Assembly: GCA_938074565.1 (NCBI GenBank)
Contig: CALJEQ010000008.1
Span: 186,001 to 250,000 of the forward strand
From: an uncultured Alkaliphilus sp.
GTDB lineage: Bacteria; Bacillota; Clostridia; Peptostreptococcales; Natronincolaceae
Direction of reading: 5' to 3'
Length of the DNA: 64,000 nucleotides
Shown here: positions 8,941 through 19,160 of the stretch, one piece after another
Position numbering within the stretch: position 1 is the first letter of the stretch
How the letters are laid out: every line of letters starts with the position of its first letter
Made by a program: the position numbers and the translations under genes
The notes under the pieces: model-generated
What the model saw: only the letters and a program-made list of their open reading frames with translations
Databases searched by the model: none
Told to the model about the DNA's origin: nothing

Positions 8941-11622
8941 TTATTTCGCTTCATACCAATTATCTCCATAAGTAACATCTACTTTTAGTTCTACCTTCAA
9001 GTCCATAGCACTTTCCATACCATTTTTAATGATTACAGCTACTTTTTCCATTTCATTACGGGGGCTTTCCACAATTAATTCATCGTGTACCTGTAAAATT
9101 AATCTTGAAGATAAACCTTCTTCCTTTAACTTTCGATATACATTAATCATGGCAATTTTAATAATGTCAGCAGCACTACCTTGTATAGGTGTATTCATAG
9201 CCATCCTTTCTCCAAAGGAACGAATGTTAAAATTACTAGAATATAGCTCTGGTAAATACCTTCTTCGATTAAGTAGAGTTGTTACATAACCATTACTTTT
9301 TCCTTCTTCCACAGTTTTTTCCATGTAAGAACGAACACAAGAATATTTTTCAAGGTATCGATCAATATATTTTTTAGCTTCCGCCCTAGATATTTTTAAG
9401 TTTTCCCCTAAACCAAAGTCACTAATCCCATATACAATACCAAAATTTACAGCCTTTGCACTACTTCTCATGGCAGAAGTAACTTCTTCAATGGAAACTC
9501 CAAAAATTTCTGAGGCAGTTCTTGTATGTATATCTTGATCCTTTTCAAAGGCATCCAAAAGATTTGTATCCTCCGATATATGGGCTAAGACCCTTAACTC
9601 AATTTGAGAGTAGTCTGCATCCATTAACTGATGGTCTTCTTTTGCAATAAATACTTTCCGTAATTGTCTACCTAACTCTAATTTCACAGGTATATTTTGT
9701 AAATTAGGTTCTGTACTGGAAATTCTTCCTGTGGTGGTGACAGTTTGATTAAAGCTAGAATGTATTCGTTGTGTTACTGGGTTAATAATATTTAAGAGTC
9801 CATCAACATAAGTAGACTTTAATTTTGCAATTTGACGATATTCCAGAATCTTAGGTATAATTTCATGGCGATCTTGAAGTTTTTCTAACACCTCTGCATT
9901 AGTTGAATATCCTGTCTTCGTTTTTTTAATAGGTGGTAACTCTAACCTATCAAATAATATTTCACCTAATTGTTTTGGAGAATTAATATTGAATTCTACT
10001 CCTGCTAATTGATAGATTTCTATTGTTAATTGATTTAACGTATTGGTAAATTGTATTTCTAAATCCTCCAGCATATTCTTGTCAACTTTAATTCCAGCTA
10101 TCTCCATAGATGCCAATACTTCTGTTAAAGGTAACTCCACCTCATAATATAGTTTTTCCAACTCTAAAATCTTTAGTTTTTCTTTTATTTTAGGTACAAG
10201 GCTAACTATCACCTTTACTTGTCGATATAAATAATTAAATAATTCTTCTTGAGGTATATCCTCTATTTTTTTTCGGCTTTTTCCTTTACCAAGCAATTCA
10301 TCTTCATCAATTATATCCTCATTTAAATATACAGCAGCCAATTCCTTTAAATTATAAGTAGATTTAGCAGGATCAATTAAATATTCACCAATGAAAGTAT
10401 CGAAACTAACATTTTTTAACTGTATATCATAAGGGGCAAAATGAACTATTTCTTTTTTAATATCATGGCTGATGACTTCAACACCCTCATCTTCCATTAC
10501 TTCCTTTAGTACACTTAAAGCTGTTTTTTTATCTTCTATTGTTCTGAAATCAATACAGTATACTTCTTCAGTATTTAGGGCAATTGCCATACTTATTATT
10601 TCATTACTTACTATATTTTTTTCTTCACTAATTGTTTTCAATGTAATAGTTTTACATTCTTTAATTTTCTTTGCTAAATTAGATAATTCATCAATACTAT
10701 TGATTATTATTTGGCTTTCTAAAGAAATTGCATTTAATTCATTATTAACTTCTTCATTTTTAGAAAAACGACCAATTAAACTGTTAAACTCAAACTTCCT
10801 AAATAGTGAAATTAATTCATCATAATTAGCTTCTTCTTTACGTAGCTTATCAAGCTCTATTTCTACTGGAATATCAGTAACAATAGTTGCTAATCGTTTA
10901 CTTAGAACAATATTTTCTATGTTACTTTCTATTTTTTCCCTTAATTTTGCAGCCCCTATTTCATGGGAGTTTTGAATTAAGTTTTCTGCTGAACCAAATT
11001 GTTTTACTAGTTTAATAGCTGTTTTTTCACCTACACCAGGAACACCTGGAATATTATCGGATTTATCCCCCATTAAAGCTTTTAAATCAATAAATTCTAA
11101 AGGTGTTACTTCATAGTCTTCCATTAGTTTTGCTTCATCATAAATATCTAAACTAGAAATTCCTTTTCTAGTAATTAACACCTTAACCTGTGGTGAAATT
11201 AATTGGAGAGCATCCTTGTCCCCTGTTACTATAAGACATTCTATATCTTGTCTTTCACAATATTTTGCTAAAGTACCAATTAAATCATCGGCTTCGTAAC
11301 CTTCTATTTCAATTCTATAAATATTTAAAGCGTCTAATACCTCTTTTAAAGGTTCTATCTGTTGCCTTAACTCATCTGGCATCTTCTTTCTACCTAATTT
11401 ATAGTCAACAAATTCTTTATGTCTAAAGGTGGGAGCCTTTAAATCAAAAGCTACTCCTATGTATTGTGGTTGGTAATCTTCTATTACTTTTAATAACATT
11501 GTTAAAAATCCATATATAGCATTGGTGTGTTGCCCATCCTTTGTTACAAAGGGGGGAAGGGCATAAAAGGCTCTATTTACTAAACTATTTCCATCAATAA
11601 TAACTATTCTATCTCTTGCCAT
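8941..11622 (-). CDS. polA: DNA polymerase I
   Basis: An 893-residue polymerase for Okazaki fragment processing and repair. The N-terminal 290 residues are the 5'-3' exonuclease (IIDGNSLVNRAFYALP; ALMGDKSDNIPGVPGVGEKT). The middle domain has lost proofreading: where the exo I D-x-E motif should be it reads TITLKTISEEKN, as in Bacillus Pol I. The polymerase domain has motif A (DADYSQIELRVLAH), motif B (RSSAKAVNFGIVYG) and motif C (QVHDELIVE). The start at 11622 (MARDRIVIIDGNS) has AAGGGA nine bases upstream; an upstream TTG at 11638 is less likely. It heads a polA-coaE-slt group. Confidence 0.95.
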   Translation of the reverse strand: MARDRIVIIDGNSLVNRAFYALPPFVTKDGQHTNAIYGFLTMLLKVIEDYQPQYIGVAFDLKAPTFRHKEFVDYKLGRKKMPDELRQQIEPLKEVLDALNIYRIEIEGYEADDLIGTLAKYCERQDIECLIVTGDKDALQLISPQVKVLITRKGISSLDIYDEAKLMEDYEVTPLEFIDLKALMGDKSDNIPGVPGVGEKTAIKLVKQFGSAENLIQNSHEIGAAKLREKIESNIENIVLSKRLATIVTDIPVEIELDKLRKEEANYDELISLFRKFEFNSLIGRFSKNEEVNNELNAISLESQIIINSIDELSNLAKKIKECKTITLKTISEEKNIVSNEIISMAIALNTEEVYCIDFRTIEDKKTALSVLKEVMEDEGVEVISHDIKKEIVHFAPYDIQLKNVSFDTFIGEYLIDPAKSTYNLKELAAVYLNEDIIDEDELLGKGKSRKKIEDIPQEELFNYLYRQVKVIVSLVPKIKEKLKILELEKLYYEVELPLTEVLASMEIAGIKVDKNMLEDLEIQFTNTLNQLTIEIYQLAGVEFNINSPKQLGEILFDRLELPPIKKTKTGYSTNAEVLEKLQDRHEIIPKILEYRQIAKLKSTYVDGLLNIINPVTQRIHSSFNQTVTTTGRISSTEPNLQNIPVKLELGRQLRKVFIAKEDHQLMDADYSQIELRVLAHISEDTNLLDAFEKDQDIHTRTASEIFGVSIEEVTSAMRSSAKAVNFGIVYGISDFGLGENLKISRAEAKKYIDRYLEKYSCVRSYMEKTVEEGKSNGYVTTLLNRRRYLPELYSSNFNIRSFGERMAMNTPIQGSAADIIKIAMINVYRKLKEEGLSSRLILQVHDELIVESPRNEMEKVAVIIKNGMESAMDLKVELKVDVTYGDNWYEAK

Positions 11623-12039
11623 TTCTTTCAATCCCTTCAAATAAATATTTATCAGTATATTTTATCATGTATTCTAGTGTTAGTAAAATGACAGTACTAT
11701 ATTATAGTATAAACATTTTTCAGATGATTAATGGTATTACTTCAACTAAATTACCTTACTATTATAGTAAACATATTTAAATAGGCTTAAATACTCATTC
11801 TATCTATTAATGTTAAGGTTCTATAATAAATAGTCTTGGTGAATAAACCATCCCTATTTTTTTCAAAAAAGATGAGACAACTGACAAACTCTGATAAAAT
11901 ATAATCCACCAAAAACCATACTTTATAAGGGTGATGTCAAATTGTCTCATAATAATTCTTATACTAAAACCTATTAAATTTAAAAGATAAAAATATAATA
12001 AATTTTCACCAACACAAGTTGACAAAGTTCTAAAATACT
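11623..12039. other. Intergenic region, no gene supported
   Basis: About 400 AT-rich bases between polA and the S8 protease gene. A 70-codon frame on the minus strand (11813-12025) has no ribosome binding site and a composition like non-coding DNA. I see no convincing terminator here. Confidence 0.5.
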
Positions 12040-15000
12040 TTATTTCTTTTCCAATGCTCTTTTTATAACTGTAACAGCTTCTGCCCGTGTTGCACTTCCC
12101 TTAGGTTTTAAGGTACCATCTTGATAACCAGAAAAAATTCCATGTTCTACTATAGTCGAAATAGATTCTTTCGCCCATGGTGATATTAGTGATTGATCCA
12201 TAAATTGTTTGTTGGATTGTTTTGATTCTAGTTTAAAAGCATTTACCACTATAGTTGCCATTTGTTCTCTTGTTATTAGCTCGTTTGGTTTGAAACTACC
12301 ATCTTCAAATCCTTTTACTATTCCATTGGCATAAGCTATTGAAATAGCATCTTTTGCCCAGTGGCTTTCTATATCACTAAAACTATTGATTTTACTCGTT
12401 GCTAAATCTAATGCCTTTACAATAATTGTTACAAATTCAGCTCTAGTAATATTCTTATCGGGCTTAAAGGTTCCGTCAGCATATCCATTAATAATACCCC
12501 TATCTACTAAGTACATAATATTTTTTTCCGCCCAATGACCACCTATGTCGGTAAGTTTTACATGGGGTTTCAATTGGGGGAACTTTTGTTCTTTTGCTAG
12601 TTCTTCTTGTTTTGGTTGTGGTAATTCGTCGATTTTTTCAACATCTTCTGTACTAACTGAACTTTCCTCTTCTTTGGGTTGTGGCTCTATTACGATTGGC
12701 TTGATAGGCTCAACAGGTACAGGGGTTGGAGGTGCTGGTTCTATTGGTTCATCATCAGATGATGTATCACTATTATTATAAATAGTGTATGTATAGGTTT
12801 CTTTATTACCAGCAACATCAGATGAATATAAAATAAGTGTACTCTCACCACCTGGTATTATGTTATTCAGTTGAAATACACCATCGTTCCCGTAGGATAC
12901 ATCCCCTTTTCTGTAAAATTTTGAACCCTTATATATTTCATATTTTACATCTGTCAGCACATCTGTATTACCTATTTTAGTTATATATGCTTGCACAAAC
13001 TCTGAGTGTAGAAAAGAATCTACAGTACCCGTTAGTGTATTTTCATCTATATATATTTCATTTGCAATTGCTTGGTCTACTTTCACTAAAGGTGCGTTAT
13101 TACTTACAATAAAGTCTATAACCTTTATATCATCCGGTCGAGTACCTCCACCATAAATAGCTAGCTCAATTCCGTAAATACCATCTTTTATAGGTACTTT
13201 CTTCCATAGATTAAAATCATTATACATACCATCCCATGTAAAGATATGCTCTCCTCTAGGTACATTGCGGTTGTAGAAAAGATAACCCAAAGACCACTTA
13301 ATTGAATAATCATACAAATATGCCGCCACCTCAGTAGTTTGACTGATTAAATCATATTGTATTGTGGCAACTCCCTCATTGGGCGAAAAGAAAAACGGTG
13401 ACATTCCTGCTGATTTAATTGCTTTTGTATGACCTGCATATGCAATAAATGGTAAGTTTAAATTTGAATCTGTACCATTAATAGCCTCAAAACAAACAAA
13501 TCCTTCATAAATACCCTCTGCTACCCCATCATTGGAAATTAAAGTAACATCTAAAGTAGCTTCACCTTCTGCTGGAACAGTTATAGTCTCATCAGAAAAT
13601 ACTAATGATACACCAGTAGGTACAGCCTGTTTTAGGAACGAATAATCTACTTTGTAAGTCACAGGAGTTTTAGAAAGGTTTCTAAGTTCAATTTCTATAG
13701 TTTTTTCTAAACCTTTATCTAAATCAATTTCTCTATAATTTAATATTCCTGTATAATGAGCAACTTCTTCAAGTAGTTTACTTCCACTGTTACTTTTCGT
13801 GTAACGGGTTAAATCCTTTACTCGAGCTAAAACCGGAGCTTCGATTGTTTTCAGTGCTTGCACACGACCTGCACCCATATCAAATAATCTATATTGACCA
13901 TTTCCCCCAATAACTTTAGCATTATTCATTAAAGCTACTTTAACATCAAACGGAGAAAACTCTGGTCGAGCTTCTAAAATTAATGCTGCTATTCCTGCCA
14001 CATGGGGTGCCGCCATACTTGTACCACTGTAGGTTTTATATGCTTTTGTATAATCATTTCCAAATTGATGACCTGGAACAGTTGACTTAATACCAACTCC
14101 CGGTGCCACTATTTCAGGTTTTACATCTAAATTATCTTTAACTGGACCTCTAGAACTAGTATTTGCTATACTATCTCCATTATATCTACTTGTGACAACT
14201 GTAACTTTAAATGTAGGTTTTGAAGAGATATTGCTAGTATTTAGATTTTCGTTGATTATAAGAACTTTATTTACTTCTTCGTTTACTTCTTGTTCAATTA
14301 TCTCCTGTTGTGTTTCAGCATTATATTGAATTTCAAATTCTTCTTCATCACTTACCTTTTCTTCTACATCTTCTATTACTATTTCTTCTTTAATTCCTAA
14401 TTCTTTTGTTATGTCACTTCTATTTTGTTCGCTCATAACAACTGCATTGTCTACATTATTAGGGTTAAAACCCATTATTGCCTGTGCTAATTTCCAACCA
14501 TCTGTCCCTCGCATATTAAGGGTTGGCAAATAGTCAGGACCATCCCCAAGAAAACTATCTACATAATTTGTATTCCAATCAAAATTAAAGATGATTACTG
14601 CCACTGCACCTCTATCTTTTGCATTTTTTATCTTTTCTACAAAAGTGATTGTTCCTCGTTTAATTAATGCAATTTTCCCAGAAACATCTTTATTATTATA
14701 GTCTTGTACTCTACCTAAATCTACATATTCAATTTCTTTGTCTTCAAGAAAAACATTTATACCTGTTTGTTCGTTACCTGCAAACCATAACAATTCATAA
14801 TTTGTGTCTGGAGTAGCAAAAGATGTGCCATTATAGGTTTTTGTTTCTTTAGGTACAGTTGAAGAACCTACCGCTATAACTAAAGACCCAGTAGCAGGAG
14901 AGCCTACTGTATGTATGTCTGGTCCATCATTTCCATTAGCTACAATAGTGGTTACACCCACCAACATTGCATTATTAACAGCCCTTGATGTTGGAAAATC

Positions 15001-15963
15001 TGAATCATTCATTGTATTTCCTAATGAAAGATTTATTATGTCCATTCCATCTATAACAGCCTTTTCTATGGCAGAGATAACCCACTCGGTTCTTCCCGTA
15101 CCTTTAGTATCTAGTACACGATAAACATAAAGGTCTGATTGAGGCGCCATTCCCCTCATCCCACCTGTTTCAGGATTTCCCCTACCACCGATGATTCCTG
15201 CCACATGGGTTCCATGATCAGTGCCTATTTGTGCATTCCCTTCAAAAGGGTCATTGTCATTATCTACAAAATCATATCCACCTTTGTAAGCATCCTTTAA
15301 ATCTGGGTGTTTATAATCAATTCCAGTGTCAATAATACCTATTTTAATTCCCTTACCTTGAAAGCCTAAATTTTCCCATATATCATTTACTCCAATGTGG
15401 GCAGGTATTTCATCCACCAACAAACTACTGTCTTCTTTTGGATTTACTTGATATATTACATTAGGATAAACCCCTCTAATTCCATCTAACTCCTTTAATT
15501 TCGGTACATCTTTCCCTTTAATCTCTAGAGTTACGCCATTAAATACTTCTGAATATGATGTTTTAATTCGCCCATCTATACCATTTCTTAGTAAATCTAA
15601 CTTAAAAGAATCCAATGACTTATCAATGGATTTCTGAGCATTCATAACAACAAAACTTTCATTATTTTCCTCAGCAAATATTCGTTGTACAGAAATAGGT
15701 TCTGTAGTAAATTCAACTATAACCGTTTCAATTTTATCCGTATATATATCTATATTGGGATCAATAATTACTTCATCTAAATCATTAGAGTAGTATTCTC
15801 TTAAAGATTCCACAAGCTCACTGGGAATAGTTTCCCTCTGATTAAATTCATAATTATTGCTGATATTTTCCCCGCTAATTGCTAAAGTAGTTGAACACAG
15901 GCTAAAAAACATAAATAAGCTTAACAAAATACTCAAAATACGATTATGCTTTCTTTCTATCAC
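12040..15963 (-). CDS. Cell-surface subtilisin-like serine protease (S8, Vpr-like) with PA and three SLH domains
   Basis: A 1307-residue exported protease. A signal peptide (residues 1-30) is followed by an inhibitor I9 propeptide (about 75-180) and an S8 catalytic domain with Asp212 (IIDTGIDYKHP), His250 (DHGTHVAG) and Ser649 (GTSMAAPHVAG). A protease-associated (PA) domain is inserted between His and Ser (about 400-500), together with an acidic insert near 530-560. Beta-rich modules follow, then a Pro/Glu-rich linker (about 1080-1130) and three C-terminal SLH repeats (each ending in a D/NGTFKP-TRAE type motif) that bind secondary cell-wall polymer. The protein therefore probably sits in the S-layer and degrades extracellular protein for nutrition. 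No operon partner is seen. Confidence 0.93.
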   Translation of the reverse strand: MIERKHNRILSILLSLFMFFSLCSTTLAISGENISNNYEFNQRETIPSELVESLREYYSNDLDEVIIDPNIDIYTDKIETVIVEFTTEPISVQRIFAEENNESFVVMNAQKSIDKSLDSFKLDLLRNGIDGRIKTSYSEVFNGVTLEIKGKDVPKLKELDGIRGVYPNVIYQVNPKEDSSLLVDEIPAHIGVNDIWENLGFQGKGIKIGIIDTGIDYKHPDLKDAYKGGYDFVDNDNDPFEGNAQIGTDHGTHVAGIIGGRGNPETGGMRGMAPQSDLYVYRVLDTKGTGRTEWVISAIEKAVIDGMDIINLSLGNTMNDSDFPTSRAVNNAMLVGVTTIVANGNDGPDIHTVGSPATGSLVIAVGSSTVPKETKTYNGTSFATPDTNYELLWFAGNEQTGINVFLEDKEIEYVDLGRVQDYNNKDVSGKIALIKRGTITFVEKIKNAKDRGAVAVIIFNFDWNTNYVDSFLGDGPDYLPTLNMRGTDGWKLAQAIMGFNPNNVDNAVVMSEQNRSDITKELGIKEEIVIEDVEEKVSDEEEFEIQYNAETQQEIIEQEVNEEVNKVLIINENLNTSNISSKPTFKVTVVTSRYNGDSIANTSSRGPVKDNLDVKPEIVAPGVGIKSTVPGHQFGNDYTKAYKTYSGTSMAAPHVAGIAALILEARPEFSPFDVKVALMNNAKVIGGNGQYRLFDMGAGRVQALKTIEAPVLARVKDLTRYTKSNSGSKLLEEVAHYTGILNYREIDLDKGLEKTIEIELRNLSKTPVTYKVDYSFLKQAVPTGVSLVFSDETITVPAEGEATLDVTLISNDGVAEGIYEGFVCFEAINGTDSNLNLPFIAYAGHTKAIKSAGMSPFFFSPNEGVATIQYDLISQTTEVAAYLYDYSIKWSLGYLFYNRNVPRGEHIFTWDGMYNDFNLWKKVPIKDGIYGIELAIYGGGTRPDDIKVIDFIVSNNAPLVKVDQAIANEIYIDENTLTGTVDSFLHSEFVQAYITKIGNTDVLTDVKYEIYKGSKFYRKGDVSYGNDGVFQLNNIIPGGESTLILYSSDVAGNKETYTYTIYNNSDTSSDDEPIEPAPPTPVPVEPIKPIVIEPQPKEEESSVSTEDVEKIDELPQPKQEELAKEQKFPQLKPHVKLTDIGGHWAEKNIMYLVDRGIINGYADGTFKPDKNITRAEFVTIIVKALDLATSKINSFSDIESHWAKDAISIAYANGIVKGFEDGSFKPNELITREQMATIVVNAFKLESKQSNKQFMDQSLISPWAKESISTIVEHGIFSGYQDGTLKPKGSATRAEAVTVIKRALEKK

Positions 15964-16400
15964 TTTTTCTTCCTCCTATTTCTAAATATCATTGAATATG
16001 ATTTTCATTATCGTTAAATAAATAAAAAAAAATAATTAAATTTATATAATAAGAAACATATTCAGTAAAAATTCAATAATACTTTTATTTTCTCCTTTCC
16101 AAATTTAACCCAGCGATAATAATAGCCTATTAACACTTCTAAAATATTACTATATTATTAGGAAATATGTCAATATATATATTTAAACAACATTTAACTT
16201 ACCATTATTGCCATAAATTTAATAGTGTTTTGCCTTAAGGTTATAGAATCGTAACACCAGTTGAAAAAGAAGAAAAAAACCAGCATCCTTACGTATTCTA
16301 CATACGCTTTGAATGTTGGCTTTTATCGTTACTTAAACATGAAATTTTTCATCAGTCACAAAAAGTTATTAATAGTTTTGTAATCAACCTACAATTAAAA
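15964..16400. other. Intergenic region between the S8 protease and SIMPL genes
   Basis: Very AT-rich DNA that must hold the protease promoter, which I cannot place with confidence. Its only clear element is the terminator at 16272-16319. Confidence 0.5.
16272..16319 (-). terminator. Intrinsic terminator after the sigma/anti-sigma/SIMPL operon
   Basis: On the minus strand CCAACAT pairs with ATGCTGG and an inner CGTAT pairs with ATACG, followed by seven T. It closes the operon that starts at 19013. Confidence 0.8.
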
Positions 16401-17138
16401 CTAATAATTATAAATCACTTGTAACTGAGCCTTAATTTCTAATTCACCTGTACTAATAAAATTCATATCCATAGCTTCTGCTTTATTAACTTCCATACCT
16501 CTAAATATAGTAGGTTCACTATAACTATTTTCAATTACCTTTGCAGGTTTTCCAACTTTAATTCCCATTGCAGTTGCTATTGTGTTGGCCTTTTCATTGG
16601 CATTTTTAACTGCTAACTTTAAAGCTTCTTGATAGTATGGGCTGGTATCCGAAACGGTAAAACGAATATTATTTACTTGATTAGCACCTTTCTTTGTAAC
16701 TGTATCAATTACCATTCCCACCTTCTCAATATCTCTAACGGTAATCTCAATACTGTTAGATACTATGAAGTTTCCTTGAACAGATTTACCATCTTGTGGA
16801 TTGTAATGATTCTCACGATACATATTATATGAAGCTGTCTTTATATCATCCTTTTTAATGTTTAGTCCTTTTAATGATTCCATTACTTGATTAGTTAATT
16901 TTGCGTTTTCCTCTTGAGCTGTCTTTGAATCTTTATGGGTGGTTTCTACACCAATATTAATAATACCAATGTCTGGTTTAGCCATTACTAGCCCTACGCC
17001 ACCAACAGATATTTCTCCCATAGTCTTATTTTCTGCCTTAACTGTAGTTGAAGATATGCCACCTAACAGAAAGAAACCAATTAATGCAAAAGATAATACA
17101 GAAACGATTAAACCTTTTTTTATAATATTATTTTTCAT
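16401..17138 (-). CDS. SIMPL-domain (DUF541) secreted protein
   Basis: A 245-residue exported protein with a signal peptide (about residues 1-33) followed by one SIMPL/DUF541 domain (ISVGGVGLVMAKPDIGIINI to the C terminus). The function of the family is not settled; members form periplasmic or extracytoplasmic oligomers and have been linked to stress protection. The start at 17138 is fixed by AAAGGAGGAGTAAAA directly upstream. The gene begins 2 bases after the anti-sigma factor stop, so it is the third gene of an ECF sigma operon and probably part of an envelope-stress response. Confidence 0.85.
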   Translation of the reverse strand: MKNNIIKKGLIVSVLSFALIGFFLLGGISSTTVKAENKTMGEISVGGVGLVMAKPDIGIINIGVETTHKDSKTAQEENAKLTNQVMESLKGLNIKKDDIKTASYNMYRENHYNPQDGKSVQGNFIVSNSIEITVRDIEKVGMVIDTVTKKGANQVNNIRFTVSDTSPYYQEALKLAVKNANEKANTIATAMGIKVGKPAKVIENSYSEPTIFRGMEVNKAEAMDMNFISTGELEIKAQLQVIYNY

Positions 17139-17140
17139 TT

Positions 17141-18412
17141 TTACTCCTCCTTTTGTTTTTTCTTCATAATTTTGTAAGCAATACCTGCGATTGGTGCTAG
17201 AATAACAGATAGTATTACAGCCCACGGTATTAACCCATAAAACTTAATGAAGGATTTTTCTGCATAATATATAATTTGGTTTATTGATTTAATAAAGTTA
17301 TTTTTAGCCTTACCCCAAACCCCTTCTTTTACTGTATGAAGCTTTATAGCTTGATCCCTTACTTCATTTACTTCTATATTAATCGTTGAAAGACTAACTA
17401 AATTATCATAATTTTTCAGTGTTCCTTTTATTCCATTGATCTGAAGTCTTACTCTAGATAGTTCATTTTCTATTCGTAGTATATCTTCAACCTTTTCGGC
17501 CTTCTTCAAGATTTCCCTTAATCGTTCCTCTTGAATTTCTAAGTTCATTGCTTCGTTTTCCATATCTCGATAAGCAAAGGTAATATCTTCAGCATTTTGG
17601 TTTTCTGTAATAACAATACCAATTTCTTTTAGCTCCTTATAAACACCATCGAAGGCTTTACTTGGAATTCTAATTGTTAAATACGCACTTTTCAAGGATT
17701 CTTCTGGTCTTTCCTTATCTAATAACCTAAAGTGAGTGTTGTTATTTTGAAAGTATCCCCCATTAGTTTCCACTATATTTTTAATTTTTTCTTGTACATC
17801 ATAAAATTTGTTTGTTTCTAAAACAATACTACCAGTATTAATTATTTTCCTATTATCTACAGCTAATTCTACTGGTGCAGCCTCATCTGCAAGGGAGAAT
17901 TGTACCGACACTTCTTCTTTTTCATCTTTCATATCTTCCGTAGCAAGTTCTACTGATTTATTTAATCCTCTATTACCAGTAAAAAGAGCTTCAGAAGTTG
18001 GAGCTACATCTAATTTATTCATCATTCCATAATTCTGTTGTGCTAACTCGGCAGATTTACTTTGACCTATTTTTATTGAATCCAATGCATTTAAAGAAAT
18101 TGCTAAAATAATAAAACCAGCTGCAACTCCACTTAGCACCTTCCAGTTCTTATAGAAAGGTTTAACCATTTTCTTTTCTTTTTGTTGTTTTTCCTCTATT
18201 TGCAATCTTTCCCTAAGTGAAAGGGTAAAGTTTGTTGGCAGATCTACTTCTTCCATTTCATTTACAGTAGTTACAATCACCTTTAAATTTTCTAAAGAAA
18301 TACTACAATTTTCACAGGTTTCTAAATGCTTTTTAAAATTAATCATTTCTTCCTCCGTTAGCATTTCATCAATATATAAAGATGCATATTCTTCAAAATT
18401 ACCACAATTCAT
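17141..18412 (-). CDS. Anti-sigma factor with zinc-finger and DUF4349 domain
   Basis: A 423-residue membrane protein. The N terminus is a zf-HC2 anti-sigma domain with the zinc site FKKHLETCENC (about residues 27-37), a membrane segment at about 95-110 and a second at about 395-415. The extracytoplasmic part carries a DUF4349 domain with a predicted coiled coil near 270-310. It should bind and inactivate the ECF sigma factor encoded just upstream until an envelope signal releases it. The start has AAAGGAGGGG upstream, and the sigma gene ends 13 bases before it. Confidence 0.85.
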   Translation of the reverse strand: MNCGNFEEYASLYIDEMLTEEEMINFKKHLETCENCSISLENLKVIVTTVNEMEEVDLPTNFTLSLRERLQIEEKQQKEKKMVKPFYKNWKVLSGVAAGFIILAISLNALDSIKIGQSKSAELAQQNYGMMNKLDVAPTSEALFTGNRGLNKSVELATEDMKDEKEEVSVQFSLADEAAPVELAVDNRKIINTGSIVLETNKFYDVQEKIKNIVETNGGYFQNNNTHFRLLDKERPEESLKSAYLTIRIPSKAFDGVYKELKEIGIVITENQNAEDITFAYRDMENEAMNLEIQEERLREILKKAEKVEDILRIENELSRVRLQINGIKGTLKNYDNLVSLSTINIEVNEVRDQAIKLHTVKEGVWGKAKNNFIKSINQIIYYAEKSFIKFYGLIPWAVILSVILAPIAGIAYKIMKKKQKEE

Positions 18413-18425
18413 TTTACCCCTCCTT

Positions 18426-19013
18426 TCATGCTTCCTGAAACTTTTTACTTAGTAATAACTTTAGACTTCCCCTAGCCCTACTTATTCTTGATTTAACTGT
18501 ACCTTCAGAGCATTTAAGAATATTGGCAATCTCTTGATAACTAAACCCATTTATATCTCTTAATATAATAATTTCTCTTTGATCAAACTTTAATTGATTA
18601 ATAGCATCATGTATAATTGTTTGTATTTCTTTTCTTTCCAATAGATACTCTGGCGAATTTGATTCATCTGCGACTTCTATACGATAATTATTTTCCCCCG
18701 AAGCATCATGTTGTTCTAAATAAACAACATTGGATTTTTTATTTTTTCTTATAAGATCTATACATGTATTACTCACCACTGAATACACCCAGGTAGAAAA
18801 ACTACTTTTCCCTTCAAATTTATCAATTGACCTATATATTTTTATTAAAGCTTCCTGCGTAACATCATTGGCATCTTCTAAATTACCTAACATCCTGTAG
18901 GCTATATTGAAGGCCTTTTTTTGATAAGGTTCAATTAGTTTTTCAAAACTAAGTATATCTCCCTGTTTTGTTTTTTCTATTAAGGAGACCTCCTGTTGAT
19001 TCAAGTGCTTCAC
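18426..19013 (-). CDS. ECF-subfamily RNA polymerase sigma factor (SigW-like)
   Basis: A 195-residue extracytoplasmic-function sigma factor. Region 2 (AFNIAYRMLGNLEDANDVTQ, with FSTWVYSVVSNTCID after it) and region 4 (IIILRDINGFSYQEIANIL) are complete. It directs RNA polymerase to envelope-stress promoters. The gene is first in the operon sigma / anti-sigma / SIMPL. The start is ambiguous: GTG at 19013 or TTG at 19004, because the purine-rich GGAAGGGAG fits either. A matching ECF promoter lies directly upstream, indicating autoregulation. Confidence 0.92.
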   Translation of the reverse strand: MKHLNQQEVSLIEKTKQGDILSFEKLIEPYQKKAFNIAYRMLGNLEDANDVTQEALIKIYRSIDKFEGKSSFSTWVYSVVSNTCIDLIRKNKKSNVVYLEQHDASGENNYRIEVADESNSPEYLLERKEIQTIIHDAINQLKFDQREIIILRDINGFSYQEIANILKCSEGTVKSRISRARGSLKLLLSKKFQEA

Positions 19014-19039
19014 TCCCTTCCTACTCCACTTACTTTTTA

Positions 19040-19064
19040 GACGCTATAAAAAATACTTTGTTCC
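19040..19064 (-). promoter_or_regulatory. Autoregulatory ECF-type promoter
   Basis: On the minus strand GGAAC (19064-19060) is followed after exactly 16 bases by CGTC (19043-19040), the classic ECF promoter form. It sits 27 bases before the sigma factor start, so the sigma factor most likely transcribes its own operon. Confidence 0.7.
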
Positions 19065-19127
19065 ATTTTTATTCTATATTTATTTATACCACTTATTTAT
19101 GGATAACCACAAATAGATTATTTTTTT

Positions 19128-19160
19128 ATATAAAAATAACCAGTGTTTTTTTCACTGATT
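19128..19160 (-). terminator. Probable terminator of the hydrolase gene
   Basis: CAGTG and CACTG arms around an A7 loop, extended by imperfect AT pairs, followed by GGTTATTTTTAT on the minus strand. It overlaps the stop codon of the gene at 19152. Confidence 0.45.

Noticed and set aside
11813-12025. 70-codon minus-strand frame between polA and the protease gene
   Set aside because: No ribosome binding site, hydrophobic random-like composition and no neighbours in an operon.
12545-12781. Ser/Gly-rich plus-strand frame
   Set aside because: Shadow of the Pro/Glu-rich linker of the S8 protease.
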